A stretch of 64,000 nucleotides of DNA from Trichomonas vaginalis G3 (taxonomy: Eukaryota > Parabasalia > Trichomonadida > Trichomonadidae). The translations under genes and the position numbers were made by a program. Location of the stretch: positions 17,369,962-17,433,961 of the forward strand of contig NC_067208.1 of the NCBI RefSeq assembly GCF_026262505.1, given 5' to 3'. Positions within the stretch are counted from its first letter, which is position 1; every line of letters begins with the position of its first letter. The notes under the pieces were generated by a model. It saw nothing but the letters and a program-made list of their open reading frames with translations, ran no database searches and was not told the origin of the DNA. This document shows, one piece after another, positions 19,101-27,285 of the stretch.

Positions 19101-19559
19101 AAATCTTCTTTGGTTTTTCCTTTCTGGATCATCACGGATAGAATATACTTCTTCTTTGCAAAAGGGGCAAACTTTATATCCTGTGAGTGCTTCAACGTCT
19201 GTAATTCTGTCAGCGTGAAGTTTTCCACATGGACTCTGTGTTAATAAAATATTTACTGTTTCAAATTCTGGATCTATCATTATTGATTCCACTAATGGAA
19301 AGTCTACCTTATTTATGTCCACGTCTTCTGGTTGAGGATCACAATAATAGAAATCAATATTAACATTTAACATTCTCGCTAATCTCTCACTTTCTGATGA
19401 AATGTCAAACCCTTCATATGAATCTATTGCTTCATTTAAATAACTTCTACGAGTTTTAGGATTAACACCATCAGGAATGTTATAGAAGCGTTTAAATAAC
19501 CTTCTACCTTCTGCTCTAATTTGATTATCATTCATTTTAGCTGTTCCGTTTTTGTTCAT
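16113..19559 (-). CDS. POLB: protein-primed family B DNA polymerase with embedded HNH-like module
   Basis: 1148 residues, intact. An N-terminal OTU/Cys-rich region (about 50-165) has CPFCKEEV and HCEKCKEN. The proofreading exonuclease shows Exo I FDFET (211-215), Exo II NIIGFNSGKFDL (about 314-325) and Exo III YCNKDV (454-459). An HNH-like zinc module is inserted at about 563-602 (CKMCGKAF, LDRIDNEKPHTKENCQLMC, CYCN). Polymerase motifs are A VGVDFNSLYPS (687-697), B KISLNGSYGYD (874-884) and C EGDTDSS (972-978). A Cys-rich tail ends CCENGCCMPFI. It replicates the element by protein priming, as known for Polintons. The B copy has at least four frameshifts. Confidence 0.93.
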   Translation of the reverse strand: MNKNGTAKMNDNQIRAEGRRLFKRFYNIPDGVNPKTRRSYLNEAIDSYEGFDISSESERLARMLNVNIDFYYCDPQPEDVDINKVDFPLVESIMIDPEFETVNILLTQSPCGKLHADRITDVEALTGYKVCPFCKEEVYSIRDDPERKNQRRFLKHCEKCKENNGRLIQDVQLQKTQQPYAPHITKQKICQWLLAHNLQEYYQPTRYYITFDFETLETKEELQLSECATLNAYLKPFMVSSTVKLNDKTYTRNFCLTSSDSFISDWIEFLFSTCSLVVESNIEQYNELMKSHTLNEKQKKAFKELLDEEFNKVNIIGFNSGKFDLNLILRDLNTAKWKIKSMLGSSSQFKQVIVKKTNAPYELRFIDIRNYIAGGTLDQFTQDFGNNKTRVKSFFPYQFITWENYEEELYKVEPFTKDSFYSALTQETISDSDYQIYLNDAKNFKNRLEYFIHYCNKDVEIMIDPIDKIIEETFVYKIDMLHNLSLSSNASMIRYALAYKDFNPNEKYPEEEIESSFELTKKYWKYKIESYKKQDEKAERYTKNNVSMDDFQYYHDLILSSKCKMCGKAFTYANKPTLDRIDNEKPHTKENCQLMCCYCNVVKSNKDEDVQRLRINLRNYTLKNNLPMTLDSVEAYHILRNGITGGLSNVQHRVNLKGITHINKLSYNPETKTVSNEDTTNIMTHFVGVDFNSLYPSSFSSNPHDFIQYTDHKMYMPGRLNGVIICDTATKKAKALGIIKKKNTLFVAEVKGHIDEKYINDYINFLPIIRNLDIITDEKTIGSFMYNYMKSNNLPVDQKQRKLTQLASTHNQYQPFSSYYLWYLIDRFHFIIDDIQSILTFTKNTCFNEFANEFMNERQKAELEGNKGKSLFCKISLNGSYGYDAMNTQNYAKTKIMNAQKARVACMSNKFKNIREIGEDTYQVMLKDRFYRCDTCLQEAFFTLDNAKYWYLVFIYDFMYKCMNVNRFHFIEGDTDSSYWAIAGDPNLPNTQAFQTIVTDKQFYDKNIFKFAPFDFFCFDEKFKPKLKNKAEEKAHEKKLLGLAIEKQGDNMVALCPKCYTSFNGSIDGSDFKKIAQKMKGVSLRQNKQLTPKKYLDIINDKVIFDGQNINLQLKNGSMTRLTIGKTALTGAHTKAVCCENGCCMPFI

Positions 19560-19608
19560 TTATGTAAGAATAAAAAATTAAAAAATAAATAAAAATAAAG
19601 TTTATTTT

Positions 19609-20715
19609 TTAAAGCCCATAAAATGAATTAAGAACACATAAATTTTTATCATCTGCGACGTGACGAATACATTTTAATTTACTCAAGAATGCGTACCCTG
19701 ATACATTAAATCTAATTCCTGTCTTATTTAATTTCACAACTTTGAAAAGGAATGTATGAATAGCTATAAAATGATGAGAAGATGTTTTATGGGTTGCTTC
19801 CATTTTTTCTGAAATAAATGAATAAATATAATGCTTATAAGTTTTCATATCTTTTATATTCTTAATAACGAATGGTATAGACCTTTCCACTTCGTCTTCC
19901 TTCGGTGCTGTTCTTTCATATGAAACATTATTAGTATCTTCAATAATGAAACCACAATCACACAAAATTTTATAGGTTCCAATGGTTTCTTTTGATATTT
20001 TATCTAATAAATCAAAAACTTTATCAACACCTGTGCATTTATTTAAATAATAATTTGTGTAAATATCATGATCTTCTTTCTTAATCGTATTAGTTGCATA
20101 TGTCACGTTTTTAAGAGCTTTTTTGAATTTCTCAGAATCGAGAGGGGGTGAAAGTAAGATACAAGGGTATTCTTCATTATCAATAAATTGTAACTTATGT
20201 TTACGAATAAATTTAGTACCTTCTTCTGAAAGTGTTTCATCTATTTCGCCATCTAATAAATTTTGTGTTGATTCTGAGACATAATTTTTATATCTTTCTT
20301 CATGAGATTTCTGAACTGCTGATTCTGAAGCTGGGATATTCATTAAACCCTCTACTTCATTTTCATTATATTTTTCAACTTCTCTTAATTCCTTAATTTT
20401 TTCATCTATTTCATCTCTTATTTTTTCCAGTCTTTCAATTTCATCGTATTCATCATCTTTAATCCGTTCTTCATAATATTCAGGGAAAACATCAGGTTCT
20501 TTAGGTTTTTCTTCTTCAGATGTGGGATATAAGAAATTTATAACATCATCTTTATTCATTTTTCCATCATAATCTAAATCATTTAATAACTCGGCAAATT
20601 TTTGACAATTTCTTAAATAATATTTACTAACTTCATAACACATCTCATCTAATATATCCTTTATTTCCTCGTTTGTGAATCCTAATTTTTTAACGTTGTT
20701 AGTTTTGACGCTCAT
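19609..20715 (-). CDS. Maverick TIR-proximal protein, charged coiled coil with conserved C-terminus
   Basis: 368 residues, intact; 49 bp upstream of POLB on the same strand. The N-terminal 130 residues are acidic with coiled-coil character (EIERLEKIRDEIDEKIKELR). The C-terminal 180 residues are conserved in B and include SSHHFIAIHTFLFKVVKLN and a terminal DDKNLCVLNSFYGL. That last motif resembles the Asp/Cys box that starts OTU-like domains, which in many viral POLB-linked proteins continues into the region found here at the start of POLB. It may therefore form a split domain; function otherwise unknown. Confidence 0.65.
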   Translation of the reverse strand: MSVKTNNVKKLGFTNEEIKDILDEMCYEVSKYYLRNCQKFAELLNDLDYDGKMNKDDVINFLYPTSEEEKPKEPDVFPEYYEERIKDDEYDEIERLEKIRDEIDEKIKELREVEKYNENEVEGLMNIPASESAVQKSHEERYKNYVSESTQNLLDGEIDETLSEEGTKFIRKHKLQFIDNEEYPCILLSPPLDSEKFKKALKNVTYATNTIKKEDHDIYTNYYLNKCTGVDKVFDLLDKISKETIGTYKILCDCGFIIEDTNNVSYERTAPKEDEVERSIPFVIKNIKDMKTYKHYIYSFISEKMEATHKTSSHHFIAIHTFLFKVVKLNKTGIRFNVSGYAFLSKLKCIRHVADDKNLCVLNSFYGL

Positions 20716-20751
20716 TTCATACGAATTAAAAATAAATTATTCAAAAATGTA

Positions 20752-21221
20752 AGACATTGAATTTTTAAAGTTTATTTTTTTATTTTTTATTTCATTATGG
20801 TAGTGAATCTTTTATTCATGAAAATAATTATTTCTAATTTCTTTTACTCGTTTATGAGGTCTTTGATTATGACTCCATTGATTCCATTCAGGATTTAAAC
20901 AATGTTTAATTAATCGCGGAATATCTGACATCATCTATATATAGCTTCTTTTATAAAAGATAAAAAATAAATTATTTTAAAATTAATGTTAATTTTTAAT
21001 GTGTTTATTTTTTATTTCATTATGTATGGGTTGAGTGTAAATGTCTTACAATTTTGAAAATTTTTTAAATCTTGATTTATTCAAAAACGTAAGAATAAAA
21101 ACCGTCAGAATCATACATTTTTTACTTCATATGTTAAAAAAAAATGATACAAAATCGCTCGATATTGTATGAATTCTTACGTTTACAAAAAAAGTCACAC
21201 AGCCCTTCCTATCCTACTACT
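20752..21221 (-). repeat. right TIR of Maverick A
   Basis: The reverse complement matches 1384-1410 plus 1776-2227 almost perfectly. Its outer end is TACTACT at 21215-21221, directly followed by the target duplication ATCCTT. It lacks the 365-bp insertion of the left TIR, so it represents the pre-insertion TIR structure. Confidence 0.9.
20812..20934 (-). CDS. 40-residue ORF, right-TIR copy
   Basis: Inverted duplicate of the ORF at 2045-2167 with the same codons, since it lies in the right TIR. Two identical divergent copies per element follow automatically from TIR homogenisation. Confidence 0.5.
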   Translation of the reverse strand: MMSDIPRLIKHCLNPEWNQWSHNQRPHKRVKEIRNNYFHE

Positions 21222-21227
21222 ATCCTT
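21222..21227. repeat. target-site duplication of Maverick A, right copy
   Basis: ATCCTT, identical to 1378-1383. Confidence 0.88.
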
Positions 21228-21761
21228 CAATACACTATTAGATGCTACATTATCAAAATATTGCTGACAATCTCTTGTAAAATCAATATATCTTTATTAG
21301 AATAGCAAAAAATATAACAATGATACTAGGCACTATATAGTGATTTTTTATAACTTTTTCCTGACCAAAAGTTAACTTTTGACCTTAGAAAATTAAGAGA
21401 ATGCCATGAAGTAGTAAGTTTACCCTTAATGGAGTTTCGATCTGTTTATAGGATTCAATGAACTTGCAAGATATCAAATTAGGAAAAGAAAGAAATTTAT
21501 TCATAAAAAATAAATCCATTAGTGTTCACTAAGGCCCATCTGACTTTAAAAACCCGAATTGAACTTGTCACACGGGCCCAAGTGACCTTTAATTCTAAAA
21601 ACTAGTATCAATGATGGAATACTAGCTTTTTAAACTACTCCTTAATATGTATAATTTTAACATTTTGAGAATTTTTTTAAGAAACTAATGAACTCATGAA
21701 ATTTCAAATTAATTCCGATCCAATTGAGAGAAAAAGTTAGGTCTTGGTGGATCAGAATTTC
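21228..21761. other. host sequence between the two Mavericks, no gene seen
   Basis: About 530 bp of AT-rich non-coding DNA. It separates the insertion site of A from the severed 3' end of the host gene hit by B. No RNA gene or repeat is evident. Confidence 0.6.
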
Positions 21762-21904
21762 TCAATTCTTATAAACCTTTTGTTCTTTTTCTTTCCTTTC
21801 TATATCCTCTGGTGTGAGAATTCTGAAATTAAGTTTAGGTTTTGGTAAACTTGGATGTTCTTCTTGCTCATTTTGTTTATCTTCATCTGCTTGTTTGTCC
21901 TCTA
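21762..21904 (-). pseudogene. 3' part of host gene split by Maverick B
   Basis: An open frame of about 46 codons rich in Glu, Lys and Gln (DKQADEDKQNEQEEHPSL, then NFRILTPEDIERKEKEQK) ends at TGA 21762-21764. It begins exactly at the element boundary and is in frame with the truncated ORF at 41640-42114 once one copy of the CCTCTA duplication is removed. It encodes the charged C-terminal tail of that protein. Confidence 0.8.
21899..21904. repeat. target-site duplication of Maverick B, left copy
   Basis: CCTCTA directly before AGTAGTA of the left TIR; identical to 41640-41645. Confidence 0.9.
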
Positions 21905-22100
21905 AGTAGTATATGTGGACGGGTTGTGTGACTTTTTTTGTAAACGTAAGAATTCATACAATATTGAACGATTTTGTATCATTTTTTTTAACATATGAAG
22001 TAAAAAATGTATGATTCTTACGGTTTTTATTCTTACGTTTTTGAATAAATTAAGATTTAAAAAATTTTCAAAATTGTAAGACATTTACACTCAGCCCATA
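21905..22100 (+). repeat. left TIR of Maverick B
   Basis: About 196 bp, near identical to the reverse complement of 41445-41639. It is shorter than the TIR of A because homology stops at CAGCCCATA, before the small ORF. Confidence 0.9.
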
Positions 22101-22137
22101 CATATATATAATGAAAAATAAAAGAAGCCATATATAG

Positions 22138-22263
22138 ATGATGTCAGCTATTCCACAATTAATTAAACATTGTTTAAATCATGAATGGAATCAATGGAGT
22201 CATAATCAAAGACCTCATAAACGAGAAAAAGAAATTGAAACTAATGATTATTTGAATTTATGA
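22138..22263 (+). CDS. 41-residue ORF, homologue of the TIR ORF of A
   Basis: MMSAIPQLIKHC start, TGA stop at 22261-22263. In B it lies just inside the left TIR and is present once. It overlaps the 3' end of the convergent coiled-coil gene by 23 bp. Frame conservation relative to A favours a real peptide. Confidence 0.5.
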   Translation: MMSAIPQLIKHCLNHEWNQWSHNQRPHKREKEIETNDYLNL

Positions 22264-22609
22264 AATCAATTATTTGATTCATTCTTTCTTCAATCTCTTC
22301 TATTCTTTTTGTTAAATCATCAATTTTCATTAATGAGGTGATTCTTGATTGAGGAATAGATTTCAAACTAACCACTCCTTTTATTTTTGAAATTTTGAAT
22401 CCATCAACTTTAAACATTTTATTCAATTTACACGTTGTCAATTCTTCAAATAATTTTTTATTATTGGCATAATAGTCATTAAATTCTTCAATAGATGAAA
22501 AAATTTTTATTTCAGTAATTGGTTTAATAATGTTTATTTTTTGTTGAACATTTTCACTTTCATTTATTTCTTCCTTCTCTGTTTCATTTATTTTTAAAAT
22601 CGGTTTCAT
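22241..22609 (-). CDS. coiled-coil Maverick protein, 122 residues
   Basis: Intact version of the gene broken at 2254-2622 in A. N-terminal Glu/Lys/Asn-rich region, central FNDYYANNKKLFEELTTCK, and C-terminal helix IDDLTKRIEEIEERMNQII that should form a coiled coil. It is the left-most larger gene of the element, pointing to the TIR. Function unknown. Confidence 0.7.
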   Translation of the reverse strand: MKPILKINETEKEEINESENVQQKINIIKPITEIKIFSSIEEFNDYYANNKKLFEELTTCKLNKMFKVDGFKISKIKGVVSLKSIPQSRITSLMKIDDLTKRIEEIEERMNQIIDFINSNNH

Positions 22610-22621
22610 TTATCATTAAAT

Positions 22622-22632
22622 AAAAATTAGAA
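22622..22632 (+). repeat. inversion junction, left (B)
   Basis: AAAAATTAGAA followed by the 3' part of the 95-residue gene in reverse orientation, whereas A continues into the 78-residue gene leader here. Confidence 0.8.
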
Positions 22633-22752
22633 ACTTACCGTTCAATCCTTAAACTGAGTGAAGCAAAAATAAAAGAATTTAATAGAATAAATAAATTGGT
22701 TGGAAGAGATGAATTTAATAAAGATGAATTTTTAAACTCAATCCAAATTTAA
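22633..22752 (+). pseudogene. 3' fragment of the Lys-rich 95-residue gene
   Basis: Encodes TYRSILKLSEAKIKEFNRIN and onward to NSIQI and TAA, matching the C-terminal about 39 residues of the gene at 14154-14441, but on the opposite strand and 12 kb from its 5' part. It was severed by the inversion. Confidence 0.85.
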
Positions 22753-22913
22753 TTTTTATTCCTCTTCGACAACATCTCTCTTTCCATCATTACTGCATAA
22801 CCACATTTTCTCATTTTTAGTGGTTTGTTATTTTTAACATGTTCTTGCATCATTTTTATCATTTCCTCCCTTGTTATGATTCGTGGTAAATTTTGAGCTT
22901 GTGGGGTATTCAT
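22749..22913 (-). CDS. small basic Maverick protein, 54 residues
   Basis: Homologue of 13993-14157 with a few substitutions; starts MNTPQAQNLPRIITREE. It retains tail-to-tail overlap with the fragment of the 95-residue gene, confirming that the pair moved together in the inversion. Confidence 0.65.
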   Translation of the reverse strand: MNTPQAQNLPRIITREEMIKMMQEHVKNNKPLKMRKCGYAVMMEREMLSKRNKN

Positions 22914-22964
22914 TTATGATAAAAATAAAAATTTAAATTATGCCGTTCTAAAGTTTGTGACAAC

Positions 22965-23225
22965 ATAACATTTTGACAACATCATGGGTTATTCAATAAT
23001 TAATTATTTTTGAAGAACTGAAGGGGTCACCAGGTCACCAGGTCACCAGGTCATTTCACTTCTCTGAAAAATGTGACAACATGACATTTTGACAACATCA
23101 TGGGTTATTCAATAATTAATTATTTTTGAAGAACTGAAGGGGTCACCAGGTCACCAGGTCACCAGGTCATTTCACTTCTCTGAAAAAATGTGACAACATG
23201 ACATTTTGACAACATCACAGGATTA
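22965..23225 (+). repeat. two tandem repeat units with GGTCACCAG iterons
   Basis: Two units of about 120 bp. Each has a run of three to four 9-bp GGTCACCAG iterons followed by ACTTCTCTGAAAAA and GACAACATGACATTTTGACA. Related units lie inverted on the other side of the helicase gene (25630-26075). Confidence 0.85.
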
Positions 23226-23251
23226 ATGCAAAAATAAATTCAAATCATACT

Positions 23252-25566
23252 TTATAAAGCTTCATTCACAGGTATTTCATCGTCAGTAAATGATTCCTCA
23301 TTATCGTTTGGTTCAATTTGTTTATATAATCCTTTCATTTCTTCTTTCAAAACATAATACCATGTTTGTTTACCATCTATTTTTCTTTGTTTCCTTTCAC
23401 ATTTATCCTTAATGCTCATTTGAAAGTTTTTGTCTTTCATGTCTGATGGTTTGCAGAATAGAGCATTTTTACACGTCATACCTGCACATAATTCATCATA
23501 ATGTGTATTTATCCATTCATCTAAAGGATTTGTTGATAATTCAATTAAATCTTGTTTGGCTTCAGTCATCGGTATGATTCGTACATTAAATGATGAAAGG
23601 TCATATTGCATAAAATATGTTAAAAGGTTATCATAAAATTCCTTTGTGCATGAATCCATTAAATTCTTGAAGTAATCAAATTGACCCTTGAATTTACCAT
23701 TAACCCTTAAAACTACGTATCTTCTGTCTCCAACTTCAATTTTGACAGGGTAAACGTTGTTAGTTACGAAAATGAAGTTTGCAACGTTCTGTGCTGTCCT
23801 TCTGGGTTGATTCTTTTCATTAATTCTTATCTCATTATCCGTTATAATTGATTTCAAAGCGTTGAAGTTTGCGAGTCTATCTTCACCACATTCTTGAGTT
23901 CATTAAGTACAAGAAACATTTTATTTTCAACTACTGAGTTGAAATTACCCGTTAGCTCACTTATTTCAGTAATGTTTTTACATGAATAACCAGCGAGGAG
24001 TTCAGAAATAATGTCTGTAAATCTGTTTTTACCTGTTCCCTGAAGTCCTTTCAAAAATAATTGCTGTTTCATTCTTGATTCCAGGATGTTGAATCATTGA
24101 TGCAATCCAGCCGAGAAGGTATTTATACACTTCATCGTTATTATCACAAATGGCTTCTTTAATGAAATTCATAAACATCTCAATTTTTGAGTAATCAGGC
24201 TTTTCAAGAATGTTGTATTTATAACCCTGAAACGTTGAGAGAAAACATCTGGAGAATCAGATTTAAAGCAAACACCCTTAACGGTTAATGAAGACAATTG
24301 ATTTAGTAGTACATCCCATGCTGTTATGGTTTTACCTTCTTCTTTAAATAATTTAATCATTTTGAGTGACTCTTTCATGTTTGATTGAAGAACGAATGAT
24401 ATTTGATTCATTTTGTCGTGTATGTTGTAATCTTTCTGAATGAAATATTTGTTTCCACAATCTACAGAACGGATTACACGTGATAAATCCTCAATTACTT
24501 CAGAACTGTTTTTATACTGATGATTTTCAGCCTTGCGTCTAATATCTGTTATCAAAAACGAGTCATCAAGTTTGATATCAAATGTTATTTTTGGCTTACG
24601 TAATAAAGGTAAAACATATTCATCATAATATTCCTTTTGATAAAGTTTTAGAATCTTCACCAAAACAAATGGAGAAGTCATTAAATGTGCATATCTACTA
24701 CGTGCTTTTTCAAAATTACTTTTTGCATTTTCAGTTAAATTGCAGAAGTTATAAACGTTATCGTATGCTTCATTAATTAAATGATTAGGTAACGAATTAA
24801 TTGCTTGAAACAGTGTGAATAATGTAACTTCTTTTTCTAAATTCATGTTTCCACCATCATTATGTACTTCAAAATCACAGATGCCATCAACTATGCTCTG
24901 GGCAAGTTTATCGTCAATGTTTACATCTTTGTTTTCATTCATTATACTCTTTATTTCTTCGCTCTTCTGTTCAACTCTTACCTTAATATTCAAATCATTT
25001 AATATATCATTCACTGTTCTAGTTAATGTTGAATCATAACTTCCACGAATGAATGAGTATGTATTGATTGGTTCTGTTGCATTCTTTCGAACTCTTGAAT
25101 CAGCCATAACCACTAAAGAACGCTTTGAATCATCCATTGAAGTCATTATATCAATATCATAATCATTGCAGGAATAACATTTAATCATTCTGTTCGAAAC
25201 TGCATAGAAGAAATTAGTGTTGCAATAAATGTGAAGACCTCCTGATGCGGTTTTAACGATAACATCTTTCTCCGAAAGTTTTGATAAAATGTCTTTTCTA
25301 ACTGTTTCTTTAAGTTCATCATTGTACGATTTATTGATATCAACATCTATAATCGTTAAATTTGAAATTTTATTTACTAATAAAGCTGTACCAGTTTTCC
25401 TTCCTCTTCCTCCATCATGTTTGAGGTAGTTATGTAAATCAATCATGTTTTCACCAATTCTTTCGTTGAGGGGTTTAGTTTCTGCCACAACTAATTCCGC
25501 AACTAATGAATCAATAACTTTTTCATCAGAAACGATAAAGTTGCTGTTGTTGTTTGTTGCTGTCAT
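23252..25566 (-). pseudogene. primase-polymerase / SF3 helicase, frameshifted
   Basis: Start MTATNNNSNF at 25566. The N-terminal 465-codon frame carries archaeo-eukaryotic primase signatures: TIIDVDINK, ASGGLHIYC and DYDIDIMTS. It breaks near 24170. The next frame has the helicase Walker A GLQGTGKNRFTD and a hydrophobic strand before NEL, and the last frame (23252-23857) has the SF3-type NFIFVTNNVYPV and GDRRYVVLRVN. At least two frameshifts separate these. This is the D5-like replicative primase-helicase module of DNA viruses. It is flanked by inverted iteron arrays and driven from the shared accessory leader. Element A retains only its 3' end. Confidence 0.85.
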
Positions 25567-25624
25567 TTATATAGGAATAAAAAATAAAAATAATTTTAAA
25601 ACTAACTTTATTTTTGGACTGCAT

Positions 25625-26080
25625 CAAATTTTCTGTGATGTTGTCAAAATGTCATGTTGTCACATTTTTTCAGAGAAGTGAAATGACCTGGTGACCTGGT
25701 GACCTGGTGACCCCTTCAGTTCTTCAAAAATAATTAATTATTGAATGACCTGAAAACATTAACATAAACATTAACGTAAACATTTATTTCCAGGACTGTT
25801 GTCAAAATGTCATGTTGTCACATTTTTTCAGAGAAGTTAAATAACCCGGTGACCTGGTGACCTGGTGACCCCTTCAGTTCTTCAAAAATAATTAATTATT
25901 GAATGACCTGAAAACATTAACATAAACATTAACGTAAACATTTATTTCCAGGACTGTTGCCAAAATGTCATGTTGTCACATTTTTTCAGAGAAGTGAAAT
26001 GACCTGGTGACCTGGTGACCTGGTGACCCCTTCAGTTCTTCAAAAATAATTAATTATTGAATGACCTGAAAACATTAACG
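25625..26080 (-). repeat. three units of about 155 bp with GGTGACCT iterons
   Basis: Each unit reads, on the plus strand, TGTCAAAATGTCATGTTGTC, then AGAGAAGT, a run of CTGGTGACC copies, CCTTCAGTTCTTCAAAAATA, ATTAATTATTGAATGACCTG and AACATTAACATAAACATT. It is the inverse of the array at 22965-23225. A fourth copy lies at 26865-26990. Confidence 0.85.
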
Positions 26081-26125
26081 ATAAAATATATTTTTGGTCG
26101 TTTATGACAAAAATAAATGGTTCAT

Positions 26126-26791
26126 TTACTCACAATATTTTTGTACAAAACGACCCCAAACTTTTAACTTCTTTTCTGCAGTTTCTAATGCTATCTTAGC
26201 GAGTTCATATTCTCTAAATTCTCTCTTTAAATCTTCTTGTTCCCATTGGTCTAGTTCGTATGAAGAATCTCTATAACCATAACATTTCTCACGTTCATGT
26301 TCTAATTGTTTTTCACACGTTTTTCTAACTTCTTCTTCAAACAAATGTTTAGCATTCTCTACTGTATCTTCGAGTTCTTCTTCATCTAATTTCTCATGAA
26401 CTTTCTTGTCTATGGAGTCCATAATATCTTTGACATAAAATGCATACTTTACAGAGCACCATTCAGCAACAAAATGAACGAGGTCAGGATGTATGTAAAT
26501 ACCTTTGAATTCATTTATAACACCCTTAGTAAGCTCATAAAAAGCTTGTTTTGAGGTTGAGCCACTTTTGGCTTGACCGTATTCGTTCATCCAAAACTCA
26601 AGAATTTCCTGCATTTTAGTACTATTGAGAAATCTGTTTAAATGGTTTAACCTTCCCGCTTCTCTTGCCATCTTTGTTGCATTAATGTAACCATCCTTGT
26701 CTCTACGTAAGACTTCAATACCATTATAAGTGCCTTTTGTGAATGTTTCACCATTAGATTTGTTCGTGAATGTTTTTACTTCAACTGACAT
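26126..26791 (-). CDS. KilA-N domain protein
   Basis: About 221 residues from the ATG at 26789-26791 (MSVEVKTFTNKSNG); the frame upstream is open only through TTG. KilA-N DNA-binding domain about 10-105: NGIEVLRRDKDGYINATKMA, FLNSTKMQEILEF, GVINEFKGIYIHPDLVHFVA and EWCS. The C-terminal half is a charged coiled coil (EELEDTVENAKHLFEEEVRK). KilA-N proteins are common accessory DNA-binding factors in large DNA viruses and phages. A broken relative is at 13192-13371. It lies between two iteron arrays and uses the shared leader. Confidence 0.85.
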   Translation of the reverse strand: MSVEVKTFTNKSNGETFTKGTYNGIEVLRRDKDGYINATKMAREAGRLNHLNRFLNSTKMQEILEFWMNEYGQAKSGSTSKQAFYELTKGVINEFKGIYIHPDLVHFVAEWCSVKYAFYVKDIMDSIDKKVHEKLDEEELEDTVENAKHLFEEEVRKTCEKQLEHEREKCYGYRDSSYELDQWEQEDLKREFREYELAKIALETAEKKLKVWGRFVQKYCE

Positions 26792-26864
26792 TTCTGTTCT
26801 TACATACAAAATAAAAAATAAAAATAATTTTAAAACTAACTTTATTTTTGAACTGCATCATATT

Positions 26865-26990
26865 TCCAGGACTGTTGTCAAAATGTCATGTTGTCACATT
26901 TTTTCAGAGAAGTGAAATGACCTGGTGACCTGGTGACCTGGTGACCCCTTCAGTTCTTCAAAAATAATTAATTATTGAATGACCTGAAAA
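26865..26990 (-). repeat. single iteron unit downstream of the 65-residue gene
   Basis: Another copy of the unit at 25625-26080, with three CTGGTGACC iterons, between the KilA-N leader and the 65-residue gene. Confidence 0.8.
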
Positions 26991-26992
26991 CA

Positions 26993-27190
26993 TTAACGAT
27001 AAAATATATTTTTGTTGTAAATTTTATTAAGTTCATCTTTAGTTAATAATTTGAATGGATTCGCTAATGTTCCACCTTGAGTCACAACACTTGCCCCGGC
27101 TAATTGTGACGAACCTGGGATAAGTACTCCATGAAATGATTTCATTGGTATCATTAATTTAGAAATAGTTGGCTTAATTAATTTTGTCAT
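26993..27190 (-). CDS. small protein, 65 residues, unknown
   Basis: Starts MTKLIKPTISKLMIPMKSFH and has a Gly/Ser-rich middle (GSSQLAGASVVTQGG). The start context TTTTTATCATAAATG is the same as that of the 54-residue gene. The last residues run into the iteron unit, so the C-terminus may be a rearrangement product. No homologue in A. Confidence 0.5.
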   Translation of the reverse strand: MTKLIKPTISKLMIPMKSFHGVLIPGSSQLAGASVVTQGGTLANPFKLLTKDELNKIYNKNIFYR

Positions 27191-27225
27191 TTATGATAAA
27201 AATAAAATGTTAAATTATACCGTTC

Positions 27226-27253
27226 GCTCTTTTGAGCTCAGGACTTTCAGTCC
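27226..27253. repeat. double-hairpin element
   Basis: GCTC-TTTT-GAGC (27226-27237) then GGACT-TTC-AGTCC (27241-27253), in the 95-bp gap between the fibre stop and the next gene. Confidence 0.65.
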
Positions 27254-27285
27254 GTTCTAAAGTTTGTTTTACAAACATTGAGCGT

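Larger units (their letters stand above)
1384..21221. mobile_element. Maverick/Polinton element A, full length (19.8 kb)
   Basis: Bounded by inverted AGTAGTA-starting TIRs and a 6-bp target duplication. From left to right it holds a coiled-coil pseudogene, two small amphipathic proteins, MCP (nonsense), ATPase, structural genes, fibre, an accessory block (helicase remnant, KilA-N-type genes), INT, POLB and a TIR-proximal gene. INT, POLB and ATPase are intact. MCP, fibre, the 5767-6665 gene, the coiled-coil gene and the helicase are broken, so it is probably not autonomous as a virus-like unit but could still supply integrase and polymerase. Confidence 0.93.
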
